DNA of 9,468 nt from JANNWF01 sp038205755. GTDB lineage: Bacteria; Pseudomonadota; Gammaproteobacteria; Xanthomonadales; Xanthomonadaceae. Below, one piece after another: positions 1 to 6,935 of this stretch (its first letter is position 1; every line of letters begins with the position of its first letter). The notes below the pieces were generated by a model, which was given only the letters and a program-made list of their open reading frames with translations, searched no databases and was not told the origin of the DNA. Where the stretch lies: positions 1-9,468 of the forward strand of contig JBBRBN010000111.1 in the NCBI GenBank assembly GCA_038205755.1, in the 5' to 3' direction. The position numbers were made by a program, and so were the translations under genes.

Positions 1-1
1 T

Positions 2-706
2 TTCACTACCAGCGGACTTACCCGGATCGGCGACTACGTGAGCAGGCTGCGCGACTTCATCGAGCAGCCCACCGCACTGGCCGACGGCGCATTTGCATTC
101 AGTGATCGCGCCGGTGGCAACCTCAGCCGCCCCTACTATCCTGACGGCATAGTCAGCCAGCAGTCAGGCCCTCTCAGTCGACCCTTTGATCAGTGGAGTC
201 CGTTCCACGACGGCATCCAGCTCGATCTGGTCTATAACGCGCTGGCCCAGCACGCGGCGATCTACCTCAACCAGACCCCGGTCAACGGTGTCCAGCTGCC
301 GCTGACGCTGGATGGCCAACCGTTCGTGCCGGCGCCCTCGCCCTCCAATCCATTGCCTGTCACCGACCCGGTTCCGGGCAGCTGCGGCGGTGCGGACCTG
401 CTTGCGGCTGGCAACATGCGCCTCGCCAATGGCACCCAGATCTTTCCCGGCAGCATGCCGATCTACCGTGGCGAGCAGCTGGTCGGTGCAATCGGCGTAT
501 CCGGCGACGGTGTCGACCAGGACGACATGATCTCCTTTCTTGGCGTGCACAACGCCGGCCAGCGACTGAATTCCGGCATCGGAAATGCGCCGCCGGCACG
601 CCGCGCCGATCAGCTGGTGGTGCGCGGTGCACGCCTGCGCTATGTGCAGTGCCCGCAGGCGCCGTTCATCGGCTCGGATCAGCAAAATGTCTGCGGAGGC
701 AAGTGA
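2..706 (+). CDS. GlcG/HbpS-type (DUF336) heme-binding-like protein, 5'-truncated
   Basis: The reading frame is open to the left edge, so the true start lies outside the window; the GTG at 38 is only an internal codon. The visible 234 residues end at TGA 704-706. Visible residues 162-175 read GAIGVSGDGVDQDD, the strongly conserved C-terminal signature of the GlcG/HbpS (PF03928, DUF336) fold, preceded by a PG..PIYRGEQLVG stretch typical of the same domain. The earlier part (AFSDRAGGNLSRPYYPDGI, then GPLSRPFDQWSPF) looks like a long insertion in the middle of the domain, seen in large 'heme-binding protein' homologues. Family members such as HbpS bind or sense heme and some are exported, but no signal peptide can be judged here. 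The C-terminal tail carries two cysteines (VQCPQ and NVCGGK), which suits an oxidising compartment. The gene ends one base before the barrel gene, so they are very probably co-transcribed. Family assignment is fairly firm; heme binding by this protein is inference. Confidence 0.75.
   Translation, partial: FTTSGLTRIGDYVSRLRDFIEQPTALADGAFAFSDRAGGNLSRPYYPDGIVSQQSGPLSRPFDQWSPFHDGIQLDLVYNALAQHAAIYLNQTPVNGVQLPLTLDGQPFVPAPSPSNPLPVTDPVPGSCGGADLLAAGNMRLANGTQIFPGSMPIYRGEQLVGAIGVSGDGVDQDDMISFLGVHNAGQRLNSGIGNAPPARRADQLVVRGARLRYVQCPQAPFIGSDQQNVCGGK
695..699 (+). promoter_or_regulatory. Shine-Dalgarno site for the barrel gene
   Basis: GGAGG lies 8 bases before ATG 708 and inside the last codons of the upstream gene. 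It decides the start of the barrel gene: an upstream in-frame codon at 585 is open but lacks this site and would put about 40 charged residues before the signal peptide. Confidence 0.8.
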
Positions 707-707
707 G

Positions 708-2534
708 ATGCGCACGCTCGACTCACCCCGCCTGATGGCCAGCTCCCTGACGCTTGCGCTGGCCGCTCTGGCCGCGCCAGCACCGACCTCCGCCGCGGCG
801 CCAACCTGGCTCGAGTGGACCGGCATCATCCCGGCCGTGTCCTACGATCCCGCCCTGGCAACCGTGCCGCGCCGGCGCCCCGGACACCCCGTCACCGAGA
901 TCACTGAGCGTCCGCTGCAGAATCCTGGCGCAGTCAACCCAGCCCCGGTCGACGCGGTTGGGGAGTTCGTCCCGCTGCCGGATCGCTGGCGGATCATGGA
1001 AGCGCTGGGCTTCAAATTTCCCTGGTACGACCCCTACAACCAGAACATCTGGAAGGGCGACAAGCCGATGAAGATCCCGTTCCTGAAAGGGGACGATTGG
1101 TTCTTCAGCCTGCTTGGCATCTCCGACACCATCATCGAACCGCGCTCGATACCGACGCCGGTGGGCCCGCAGGCCAGCGCCGATCCAGGCGCCAACGACA
1201 TCTTTTCCGGCATCGACCAGACCATTTTCGCGCAGACATTTCTGGCCGGCATCATCCTGTTCCAGGGCGACACCATCTTCAAGCCGCCCGCGCACGAATT
1301 CCGCCTCACTCTTGGTCTGCAGTACAACCGGGTCGAGACCGACGACGTCCGCGCCCTTCTGATCGACCCACGACGCGGCAAAATCCGCGAAGACAACTTC
1401 GTCGCCGTGCAGGAGCTGTTCTACGACAAGCACCTGCGCGACGTCTCGGATCGCTACGACTTTGATTCGTTGCGCATCGGTATCCAGCCCTTCTCGACCG
1501 ACTTCCGCGGCTTTCTGTTCCAGGACCTGCAGTTCGGCGTTCGGCTGTTTGGCAACCGCGAGAACAACTTCTGGCAGTACAACTTCGCATGGTTCCGGCG
1601 GCTGGAGAAGGACACCAACTCTGGCCTGAACGATGTTGCAGAGGGTTTCCGCGACGACGATGTGTTTGTCGCCAATGTCTACCGGCAGGACTGGCCGGTG
1701 CTCGGCTTTACGTCCCAGGCGACTGTCGTCCACAACCGCAATCGCGACACCGACTTTTTCTTCGACGGCAACGGGTTTCTCTCGCGGCCGGCCTCGCTCG
1801 GCACCGAGGAGCCGCGTGAATATGACGTCACTTATATTGGATACAACGGAGATGGCCACTTCGGTCGAATCAACCTGACCGTTTCCGGCTATGCGGCGGT
1901 GGGTGACAACACCGCCCTGTTCACCGGCCGTAACAACCGCATCGAGGCAGGTTTTTTTGCCGCCGAAGCGGGCGTTGACTTCGACTGGATCCGCACCCGC
2001 CTGTCAGTGGCCTGGGCCTCGGGTGACGATGAGCCGTTCGACAACAAGTCCAATGGCTATGACGCGATCTTCGAGAATCCGATTTTTGCCGGCTCCGACA
2101 CCAGCTACTGGATTCGCCAGAACATGCCGCTGATTGGCGGCGGCGGCGTGGCGTTGACCGGCCGCAACTCGATGATTCCCACGCTGCGCTCATCGAAAGA
2201 GCTCGGGCAAAGCAGCTTTGACGGCCCTGGACTGCGCCTGCTGGGGCTGGGCGCGGACTTCGACCTGACGCCCGAGTCGCGCGTTTCAGTCAACCTCAAC
2301 CAGCTTTGGTTCGATGAGACCGCATCGCTTGAACTGGCGCGTAACCAGGCGCCCATCGGCCGCAGCATAGGTACCGACGCATCGGTTTCCTGGATCTGGC
2401 GGCCGTTCATGACCCAGAACGCGATCCTGCGTCTATCCGCCGCCGGGCTGTTTCCAGGCTCTGGCACCGAAGCGCTGTACGGCAGCGACGACACGTATTA
2501 CAGCGTGCTCGGCAACATCGTCCTGACCTTCTGA
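708..2534 (+). CDS. Predicted outer-membrane beta-barrel (porin-like) protein paired with multiheme cytochrome
   Basis: Start ATG 708 follows a GGAGG site and gives 608 residues. Residues 1-30 form a Sec signal peptide (MRTLDSPRLM, then an Ala/Leu-rich core ending in an A-x-A-like TSAAA). After a proline-rich linker come motifs I associate with one family of uncharacterised barrel proteins: PYNQNIWKGDKP, SDTIIEPRSIPTP, QPFSTDFRGFLFQD, GVRLFG and RRLEKDTNSGLND. The second half alternates polar and hydrophobic residues with many aromatics and Asp/Asn-rich turns, and the protein ends in IVLTF with a terminal Phe, the usual C-terminal signal for Bam-dependent insertion. It resembles alginate-export-like porins in style, but I do not recognise a named gene. 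It sits between the heme-binding-like gene and the decaheme cytochrome, with 1- and 7-base gaps. By analogy with porin-cytochrome conduits (MtrB, OmbB), it could form the outer-membrane sleeve or a docking site for the cytochrome; that role is inference. Confidence 0.78.
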   Translation: MRTLDSPRLMASSLTLALAALAAPAPTSAAAPTWLEWTGIIPAVSYDPALATVPRRRPGHPVTEITERPLQNPGAVNPAPVDAVGEFVPLPDRWRIMEALGFKFPWYDPYNQNIWKGDKPMKIPFLKGDDWFFSLLGISDTIIEPRSIPTPVGPQASADPGANDIFSGIDQTIFAQTFLAGIILFQGDTIFKPPAHEFRLTLGLQYNRVETDDVRALLIDPRRGKIREDNFVAVQELFYDKHLRDVSDRYDFDSLRIGIQPFSTDFRGFLFQDLQFGVRLFGNRENNFWQYNFAWFRRLEKDTNSGLNDVAEGFRDDDVFVANVYRQDWPVLGFTSQATVVHNRNRDTDFFFDGNGFLSRPASLGTEEPREYDVTYIGYNGDGHFGRINLTVSGYAAVGDNTALFTGRNNRIEAGFFAAEAGVDFDWIRTRLSVAWASGDDEPFDNKSNGYDAIFENPIFAGSDTSYWIRQNMPLIGGGGVALTGRNSMIPTLRSSKELGQSSFDGPGLRLLGLGADFDLTPESRVSVNLNQLWFDETASLELARNQAPIGRSIGTDASVSWIWRPFMTQNAILRLSAAGLFPGSGTEALYGSDDTYYSVLGNIVLTF

Positions 2535-2541
2535 GCCTGCC

Positions 2542-5500
2542 ATGTACCGACTTGCCATGAATCGACACATCATCCTGTTCGCCGCACTGGTCGGATTTGC
2601 AGCCAGCCTTGCACCCGGGCTTGCGATGGCCGCCGAAGCCAAGCCGGTAGCGCGCGACTACACCACCCACGCGCCGGCGCCACGCCATCAGACCCAAGCC
2701 GCTGCCGATGCCAAGAGCGAAGGTTGCGTCAGCTGCCACACCGATTCCGACGCCAAATCCATGCATCGCAGCCCGGCAGTCGTGCTGGGTTGCACCGACT
2801 GCCACGGCGGCGATCCGCAGGTCCAGTCACCCACGCCCGGCAAGCACTACGAGCGCACGCCGCTGGGTCCGGTCAATCCGCTGGAGGCCACCGAGTATCA
2901 CGCCGGTCACGCACGCCAGGTTGATGTGCCCTACAGCCCTGACTACATGGGCGCGATGGAACAGGCCCACGTGCTGCCGCGCTTTCCGGACAACTGGTAC
3001 TACCCGGCCAGCCGCATGCCGGAAGGCAACCGGGCCATGCTCAACAAAGAGGCGCCAGAGTTCATCCGCTTCATCAACCCCGGTGATCTGCGGATCGCCG
3101 ATGAGGCCTGCGGCGCCTGCCATCAGCAGATCGTGAGCGCCACCAAGACCAGTCTGATGGCAACCAGCGCGATGCTCTGGGGCGGCGCGTCTTACAACAA
3201 CGGAATTCTGCCCTACAAGCGCTACATACTGGGCGAATACTACGACCGCAACAGCGAATGGGGCGTGTTGAAGAATCCGGTCGAAGTCACGCCGGAAATG
3301 GCCAAGCGCAACGTTATTCCGGTACTGTACCCGCTGCCGGCGTGGGAAGTCGTTCCACCAGGCGACAACTTTCGCGTGTTCGAGCGCGGCGGACGCAACA
3401 TCAACACCACCTTCCCCGAAACCGGGTTGCCCAATTCGCTGGGCCAGATCCAGCGGCTTGAAGAGCCAGGTCGACCGGATATCCGTCAGTCCAGCCGCGG
3501 CCCCGGTACTGGCTCGCGGGTGGCGATACCGGTGTTGAATATCCACAAGTCGCGACTCAACGATCCGCACCTGTGGTTCAACGGCACCAATGAAAACCCC
3601 GGTGACTTCCGCGCGTCCGGTTGCACCGCGTGCCACGTGATCTACGCCAATGATCGTGATCCACGGCACTCGTCGATCTACGCCAAGTACGGCAACGAAG
3701 GCTTCACCCAGCAGGCCGATCCGACGATCCCGCGCGGGGAACCAGGTCATCCGCTCAAGCACGAATTCACCCGCGCCATTCCGTCCAGTCAATGCATGGT
3801 CTGCCACATGCACCAGCCGAACATGTTCATCAACTCCATGCTCGGCTACACCATGTGGGACTATGAGCCCGACGCACCGACCATGTTCCCGGCCGAAGAG
3901 CGCAGGCCCACCGACTCGCAGATCCGCGCAATCAACGAGCGCAATCCGGAAGAGGCAGCGATTCGCGGCAACTGGGCGGATCCTGCATTTCTGCAAAAAG
4001 TCGCCGAGAACAACAGCAAGCTCGACGCCACCCAGTTCGCCGACTACCACGGCCATGGCTGGAACTTCCGCGCCGTATTCAAGCGTGATCGCAAGGGCCA
4101 CCTGCTCGATGAGGCCGGCGAGATCGTCTCCAACGACGACCCGGAGAAATTCCAGAAGGCGGTCCACATGTCCTCGATCCACGTCGATCTGGGCATGCAG
4201 TGCGTCGACTGCCACTTCCAGCAGGACGGCCACTCCAATGGCCATATCGTTGGCGAGGTCGCCGCCGGTGTGGAAATCATGTGTCAGGACTGCCATGGCA
4301 CCGTGGATGAATACCCGACGCTGCGGACCTCAGGTCCAATGGCCTCGGAGGCCGGACGCAATCTTGAGCTCATCCGCAACCCCGATGGCAAGCGCCGCTT
4401 TGAATGGGTTGCACCAGGCAAGCTGATCCAGCGGTCTGCTCTCGTGCCTGACCTCGAATGGGAAATGAGCCTGGTCAAGGACACCTCGATCGAGGGCTCC
4501 GGCGCTTACAACGCCAAGGCCGACCGCGCGCATTCCATGTCCCGAAACACGGCGACGCTGGAGTTTGGCGCACAGGTTCCGAAGGAAGATCGCGCGCATG
4601 GCGAAGACACCATGCTGTGCTACACCTGCCACACGTCCTGGACCACCAGTTGTGGTGGCTGCCATCTTCCGATCCAGGCCAACTTCAAGACCGAGCTCCA
4701 CCACTACGAAGGCGGCGAGACGCGCAACTACGCGACCTACAATCCGCAGGTGGCGCGTGACGATATCTTCCAGCTCGGTCGGCACGGCGAGGTCAAGGAT
4801 TACAAGATCGCTCCGGTGCGATCAAGCTCGGCGCTGGTGCTGTCGTCAACCAACTCCAGTCGCGAGCGCATCTACATTCAGCAGCCACCCATATCTGCGG
4901 CAGGATTCAGCTCGCAGGCCTTTGCCCCGCACTACGCGCACACCGAGCGGCGCGAAGAAACCAAGCAGTGCACCGATTGCCACCTCTCGGCGGAAAACGA
5001 CAACAACGCGATCATGGCGCAGCTTCTGCTGCACGGCACCAAGTTCGTCGACTTCCTTGGCTTTGTGGCTTGGGTGGGTGGAGATGGTGAGATCAGCGCC
5101 ATCCCGGTAACAGAATGGGATGAACCGCAGGCCGTGGTCGGCTCCTATTTGCATCGTTACGCGTATCCGGCGCGCTACGCCGAGCACGAGTCGCGTGAGC
5201 GGGTGCTGCCTGAGGGTTTCAGCCATCGCGCCGGCGAAGCCAGCTGCATCCAGCATCGGGGTGAGTATCTGTTTGTCTCCGAGGGCGCCAAGGGCACCCG
5301 CGTGTACGACATGTCCAGCGCCACCAACAAGGGCTACTCGCTGCGCTTTGTGACCGCACCGTTCTCCAAGCTTGGACACGACACCCACGTCAAGAGCCCC
5401 AACGCCACCTGCGTCGCCCTGCCAACCAATCAGCCGATTGCGCCCGAGCGCAACCAGGGCGAGCTGATGCGCGACATCAACCTGGAGCAACCCTTCCATC

Positions 5501-6531
5501 CGATCTACAACTACGCCTACATCAGCGACGCGGAGGAAGGCCTGATCCTGACCGACGTGAACACGCTGGTGGACTCCGAGCCGCGCAACAACTTCCTCGA
5601 GCGCGCGCTGACCTGGAATGAGGGCGGCGTTCTGACCGGCGTGCGACATCTGCATGTGGCCGGCACCTGGTTCTATGCAGCCACGCCACGTGGCGTGGTG
5701 GTGCTCGACATGAATGAGCCGCTCAAGCCGCGCTATGTCACCACTATCGATCTGCCGGATGCTCGGGCCGCCCAGGTTCAGTTCCGCTACCTGTTTGTCA
5801 CCACTGGCCGCGGACTGCAGACGGTTGACATCACGCTGCCGGACCAGCCGCGGGTCGTCACCGGCGCGCTGGTGACGCTTGCCAACGCGCAGAAACTGCA
5901 TGTTGCTCGTGCTTATGCCTACGTTGCCAACGGCACCGAAGGCGTCGCGATTATCGACGTGACGCGTCCGGAGCAACCGGCGCTGTACCAGATGTTCAAC
6001 GGCGGCGGTGCGATCAGCGATGCGCGGGATGTGGTGGTTGCCTCCACCAATGCCTCGCCGTTCCTGTACGTGGCCGATGGCGCCGGCGGCCTGAAGGTAG
6101 TGCAGCTGACGGCACCGGATACGCAGCCCAACTTCTATGGGTACGCCGCCGAGCCCAAACCACAGCTGGTGGCAAGCTATCCCACCAAGCGCGCTGCACT
6201 CTCGCTCAGTCGCGGTCTGGAGCGTGATCGCGCGGTCGACGAAACGGGTCATCAGGTCGCGGTACTCGGCCGAATCGGATCGCGCCCCTTCAACGCAGCG
6301 GAGATGCGCAAGCTGTACCTTGATGGCGACGGCAAGCCCTGGTTTGTCAGCGACGCGGTAGAAGGCTCAAACGGCGTGAAATCCAAGCGTCTGCCGTTCA
6401 AACCAAACCGGGTCTGGCATCAGCAGCCGGAGAATCACGACGTCTTGGGCGAGTACGAAGCGCCGAGTTCGCCAACCGGCTCCTCAGAGCTGCCGGCTAA
6501 CGCAGCGCCCAAGGGCACCCACCACCACTAG
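2542..6531 (+). CDS. Exported decaheme cytochrome c fused to an LVIVD-repeat beta-propeller
   Basis: The 1329-residue product has a Sec signal peptide (hydrophobic core IILFAALVGFAASLA, cleavage near AMA-AEA) and no lipobox. Ten CxxCH heme sites are visible, with first cysteines at residues 62, 84, 190, 361, 418, 554, 581, 693, 704 and 810, so ten covalent c-type hemes are expected in roughly the first 815 residues. The closely spaced CYTCH/CGGCH pair (693/704) lies beside a heme-free gap, and longer gaps occur at 194-361 and 422-554. From about residue 909 to 1190 there are six repeats of the type Y-h-Y-V-x-x-x-x-G-h-x-h-h-D (starting near 909, 991, 1043, 1083, 1125 and 1174, 40-50 apart where regular), matching LVIVD propeller blades. 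Only two cysteines, C902 and C957, lie outside heme motifs. The protein ends KGTHHH. Start choice is open: ATG 2542 or ATG 2557 (five residues shorter); neither has a clear ribosome site, so translation is probably coupled to the barrel gene 7 bases upstream. Likely role: periplasmic or surface electron transfer; partner and acceptor are unknown. Confidence 0.88.
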   Translation: MYRLAMNRHIILFAALVGFAASLAPGLAMAAEAKPVARDYTTHAPAPRHQTQAAADAKSEGCVSCHTDSDAKSMHRSPAVVLGCTDCHGGDPQVQSPTPGKHYERTPLGPVNPLEATEYHAGHARQVDVPYSPDYMGAMEQAHVLPRFPDNWYYPASRMPEGNRAMLNKEAPEFIRFINPGDLRIADEACGACHQQIVSATKTSLMATSAMLWGGASYNNGILPYKRYILGEYYDRNSEWGVLKNPVEVTPEMAKRNVIPVLYPLPAWEVVPPGDNFRVFERGGRNINTTFPETGLPNSLGQIQRLEEPGRPDIRQSSRGPGTGSRVAIPVLNIHKSRLNDPHLWFNGTNENPGDFRASGCTACHVIYANDRDPRHSSIYAKYGNEGFTQQADPTIPRGEPGHPLKHEFTRAIPSSQCMVCHMHQPNMFINSMLGYTMWDYEPDAPTMFPAEERRPTDSQIRAINERNPEEAAIRGNWADPAFLQKVAENNSKLDATQFADYHGHGWNFRAVFKRDRKGHLLDEAGEIVSNDDPEKFQKAVHMSSIHVDLGMQCVDCHFQQDGHSNGHIVGEVAAGVEIMCQDCHGTVDEYPTLRTSGPMASEAGRNLELIRNPDGKRRFEWVAPGKLIQRSALVPDLEWEMSLVKDTSIEGSGAYNAKADRAHSMSRNTATLEFGAQVPKEDRAHGEDTMLCYTCHTSWTTSCGGCHLPIQANFKTELHHYEGGETRNYATYNPQVARDDIFQLGRHGEVKDYKIAPVRSSSALVLSSTNSSRERIYIQQPPISAAGFSSQAFAPHYAHTERREETKQCTDCHLSAENDNNAIMAQLLLHGTKFVDFLGFVAWVGGDGEISAIPVTEWDEPQAVVGSYLHRYAYPARYAEHESRERVLPEGFSHRAGEASCIQHRGEYLFVSEGAKGTRVYDMSSATNKGYSLRFVTAPFSKLGHDTHVKSPNATCVALPTNQPIAPERNQGELMRDINLEQPFHPIYNYAYISDAEEGLILTDVNTLVDSEPRNNFLERALTWNEGGVLTGVRHLHVAGTWFYAATPRGVVVLDMNEPLKPRYVTTIDLPDARAAQVQFRYLFVTTGRGLQTVDITLPDQPRVVTGALVTLANAQKLHVARAYAYVANGTEGVAIIDVTRPEQPALYQMFNGGGAISDARDVVVASTNASPFLYVADGAGGLKVVQLTAPDTQPNFYGYAAEPKPQLVASYPTKRAALSLSRGLERDRAVDETGHQVAVLGRIGSRPFNAAEMRKLYLDGDGKPWFVSDAVEGSNGVKSKRLPFKPNRVWHQQPENHDVLGEYEAPSSPTGSSELPANAAPKGTHHH

Positions 6532-6563
6532 CAGCCCGGACGACCTACGTCCGACAGGCTGCT
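6530..6563 (+). terminator. Hairpin overlapping the cytochrome stop codon
   Basis: AGCAGCC (6530-6536) pairs with GGCTGCT (6557-6563). Stacked directly inside, CGGACG (6537-6542) pairs with CGTCCG (6548-6553), leaving a 5-base loop and a 3-base ACA bulge. The left arm begins in the last two bases of the TAG stop. No T-tract follows, so this may be an atypical terminator or a 3'-end RNA-stabilising structure. Confidence 0.5.
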
Positions 6564-6584
6564 CGCCCTGATTGATTGCACCGC

Positions 6585-6618
6585 GCCCCAGTCCGATAGC
6601 CACCTTTCGGACTGGGGC
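6585..6618 (+). terminator. Second strong hairpin after the cytochrome operon
   Basis: GCCCCAGTCCGA (6585-6596) and TCGGACTGGGGC (6607-6618) form a perfect 12-bp stem with a 10-base loop. It follows the previous hairpin by 21 bases. There is no T-run behind it, so intrinsic termination is possible but not certain; being perfectly palindromic it could act on either strand. Confidence 0.55.
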
Positions 6619-6687
6619 CGATTCCGCGTCAACGCGTGGCACATCGCCGAACGCCCCCTTCTTGATGCCAACGGCTGGCCGGACATG

Positions 6688-6702
6688 GCGCGCGCGCGCG
6701 CG
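6688..6702. repeat. Alternating (GC)7G tract
   Basis: Fifteen bases of strictly alternating G and C lie in the intergenic region about 100 bases upstream of the candidate hydrolase promoter. Such purine-pyrimidine tracts can adopt Z-form DNA under negative supercoiling; any function here is speculative. Confidence 0.7.
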
Positions 6703-6789
6703 CGGAACGCTCTTGTCTGCGTGTGTGCTGGCACCGCTGCCGTGTGCGCCGCCGGCAGCGCCATCGAACTGCGCACGCTTCGTAATAGA

Positions 6790-6810
6790 GTTTGAAACGA
6801 ACGTTTGAAA
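6790..6810 (+). promoter_or_regulatory. Candidate operator: paired GTTTGAAA direct repeats
   Basis: GTTTGAAA occurs at 6790-6797 and again at 6803-6810, a 13-base period. Between and within them AAACG (6795-6799), AA and CGTTT (6802-6806) form an inverted repeat. The second copy contains the candidate -35 box, so a protein bound here would overlap the promoter. No regulator can be named. Confidence 0.35.
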
Positions 6811-6832
6811 TGTGACGTAGTTCATGTACCAT
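6805..6832 (+). promoter_or_regulatory. Candidate sigma70-type promoter for the hydrolase operon
   Basis: TTGAAA (6805-6810, 5 of 6 bases matching TTGACA) is followed after 16 bases by TACCAT (6827-6832, 4 of 6 matching TATAAT). The local sequence is clearly more AT-rich than its surroundings. Transcription would start near 6840, giving a leader of about 95 bases. Confidence 0.45.
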
Positions 6833-6836
6833 ACAG

Positions 6837-6900
6837 CCCGTACGCCGGCGCACGGGAGGGCACTGGTTGATAGTTGACGCCGCACCCGGACGGAGCCGGG
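6837..6900 (+). other. Structured 5' leader of the hydrolase gene
   Basis: CCCGT (6837-6841) can pair with ACGGG (6852-6856), and CCCGG (6885-6889) with CCGGG (6896-6900). The GGGAGGG at 6854-6860 lies partly in the first stem and could serve a TTG start at 6867. The stems are short and may not be functional; no known riboswitch was recognised. Confidence 0.25.
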
Positions 6901-6923
6901 CTGGGGTGTCGCGCATCGAACCT

Positions 6924-6930
6924 GGGGAGG
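6924..6930 (+). promoter_or_regulatory. Shine-Dalgarno site for the hydrolase GTG start
   Basis: GGGGAGG lies 5 bases before GTG 6936. It favours this start over the in-frame TTG at 6867, because the protein then begins directly with a signal peptide. Confidence 0.65.
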
Positions 6931-6935
6931 TCCTC

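Larger units (their letters stand above)
6564..6789. other. Non-coding intergenic stretch between the two operons
   Basis: Apart from the 6585-6618 stem and the alternating GC tract, no supportable gene is seen. Short open frames on both strands (for example 6572-6808 plus strand) lack a ribosome site and encode Arg/Ala/Pro-rich sequence typical of chance frames in GC-rich DNA. Confidence 0.6.

Noticed and set aside
585..707. Upstream extension of the barrel gene
   Set aside because: It would overlap the preceding gene by more than 100 bases and bury the signal peptide; ATG 708 with GGAGG is clearly better.
723..1859. Minus-strand open frame (378 codons) opposite the barrel gene
   Set aside because: The plus-strand product has a signal peptide, good ribosome site and family motifs; the antisense frame has none.
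2827..4296. Long open frame (489 codons) on the minus strand inside the cytochrome gene
   Set aside because: It is antisense to ten-heme coding sequence with clear CxxCH motifs, has no ribosome site, and its product is low in recognisable domains; it reflects GC-rich codon bias.
5410..5424. Possible eleventh heme site at C957 (CVALP), and a CIQH at C902
   Set aside because: Neither matches CxxCH or a known variant, and both lie in the propeller half rather than the heme domain.
4846..6252. Long minus-strand open frame (468 codons) opposite the propeller region
   Set aside because: It is a shadow of the plus-strand LVIVD repeats; no signal peptide, motif or ribosome site supports it.
6572..6808. 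Small plus-strand gene in the intergenic region (78 codons)
   Set aside because: It has no ribosome site, Arg/Ala/Pro-rich chance composition, overlaps the hairpin and the GC tract, and ends inside the candidate promoter.
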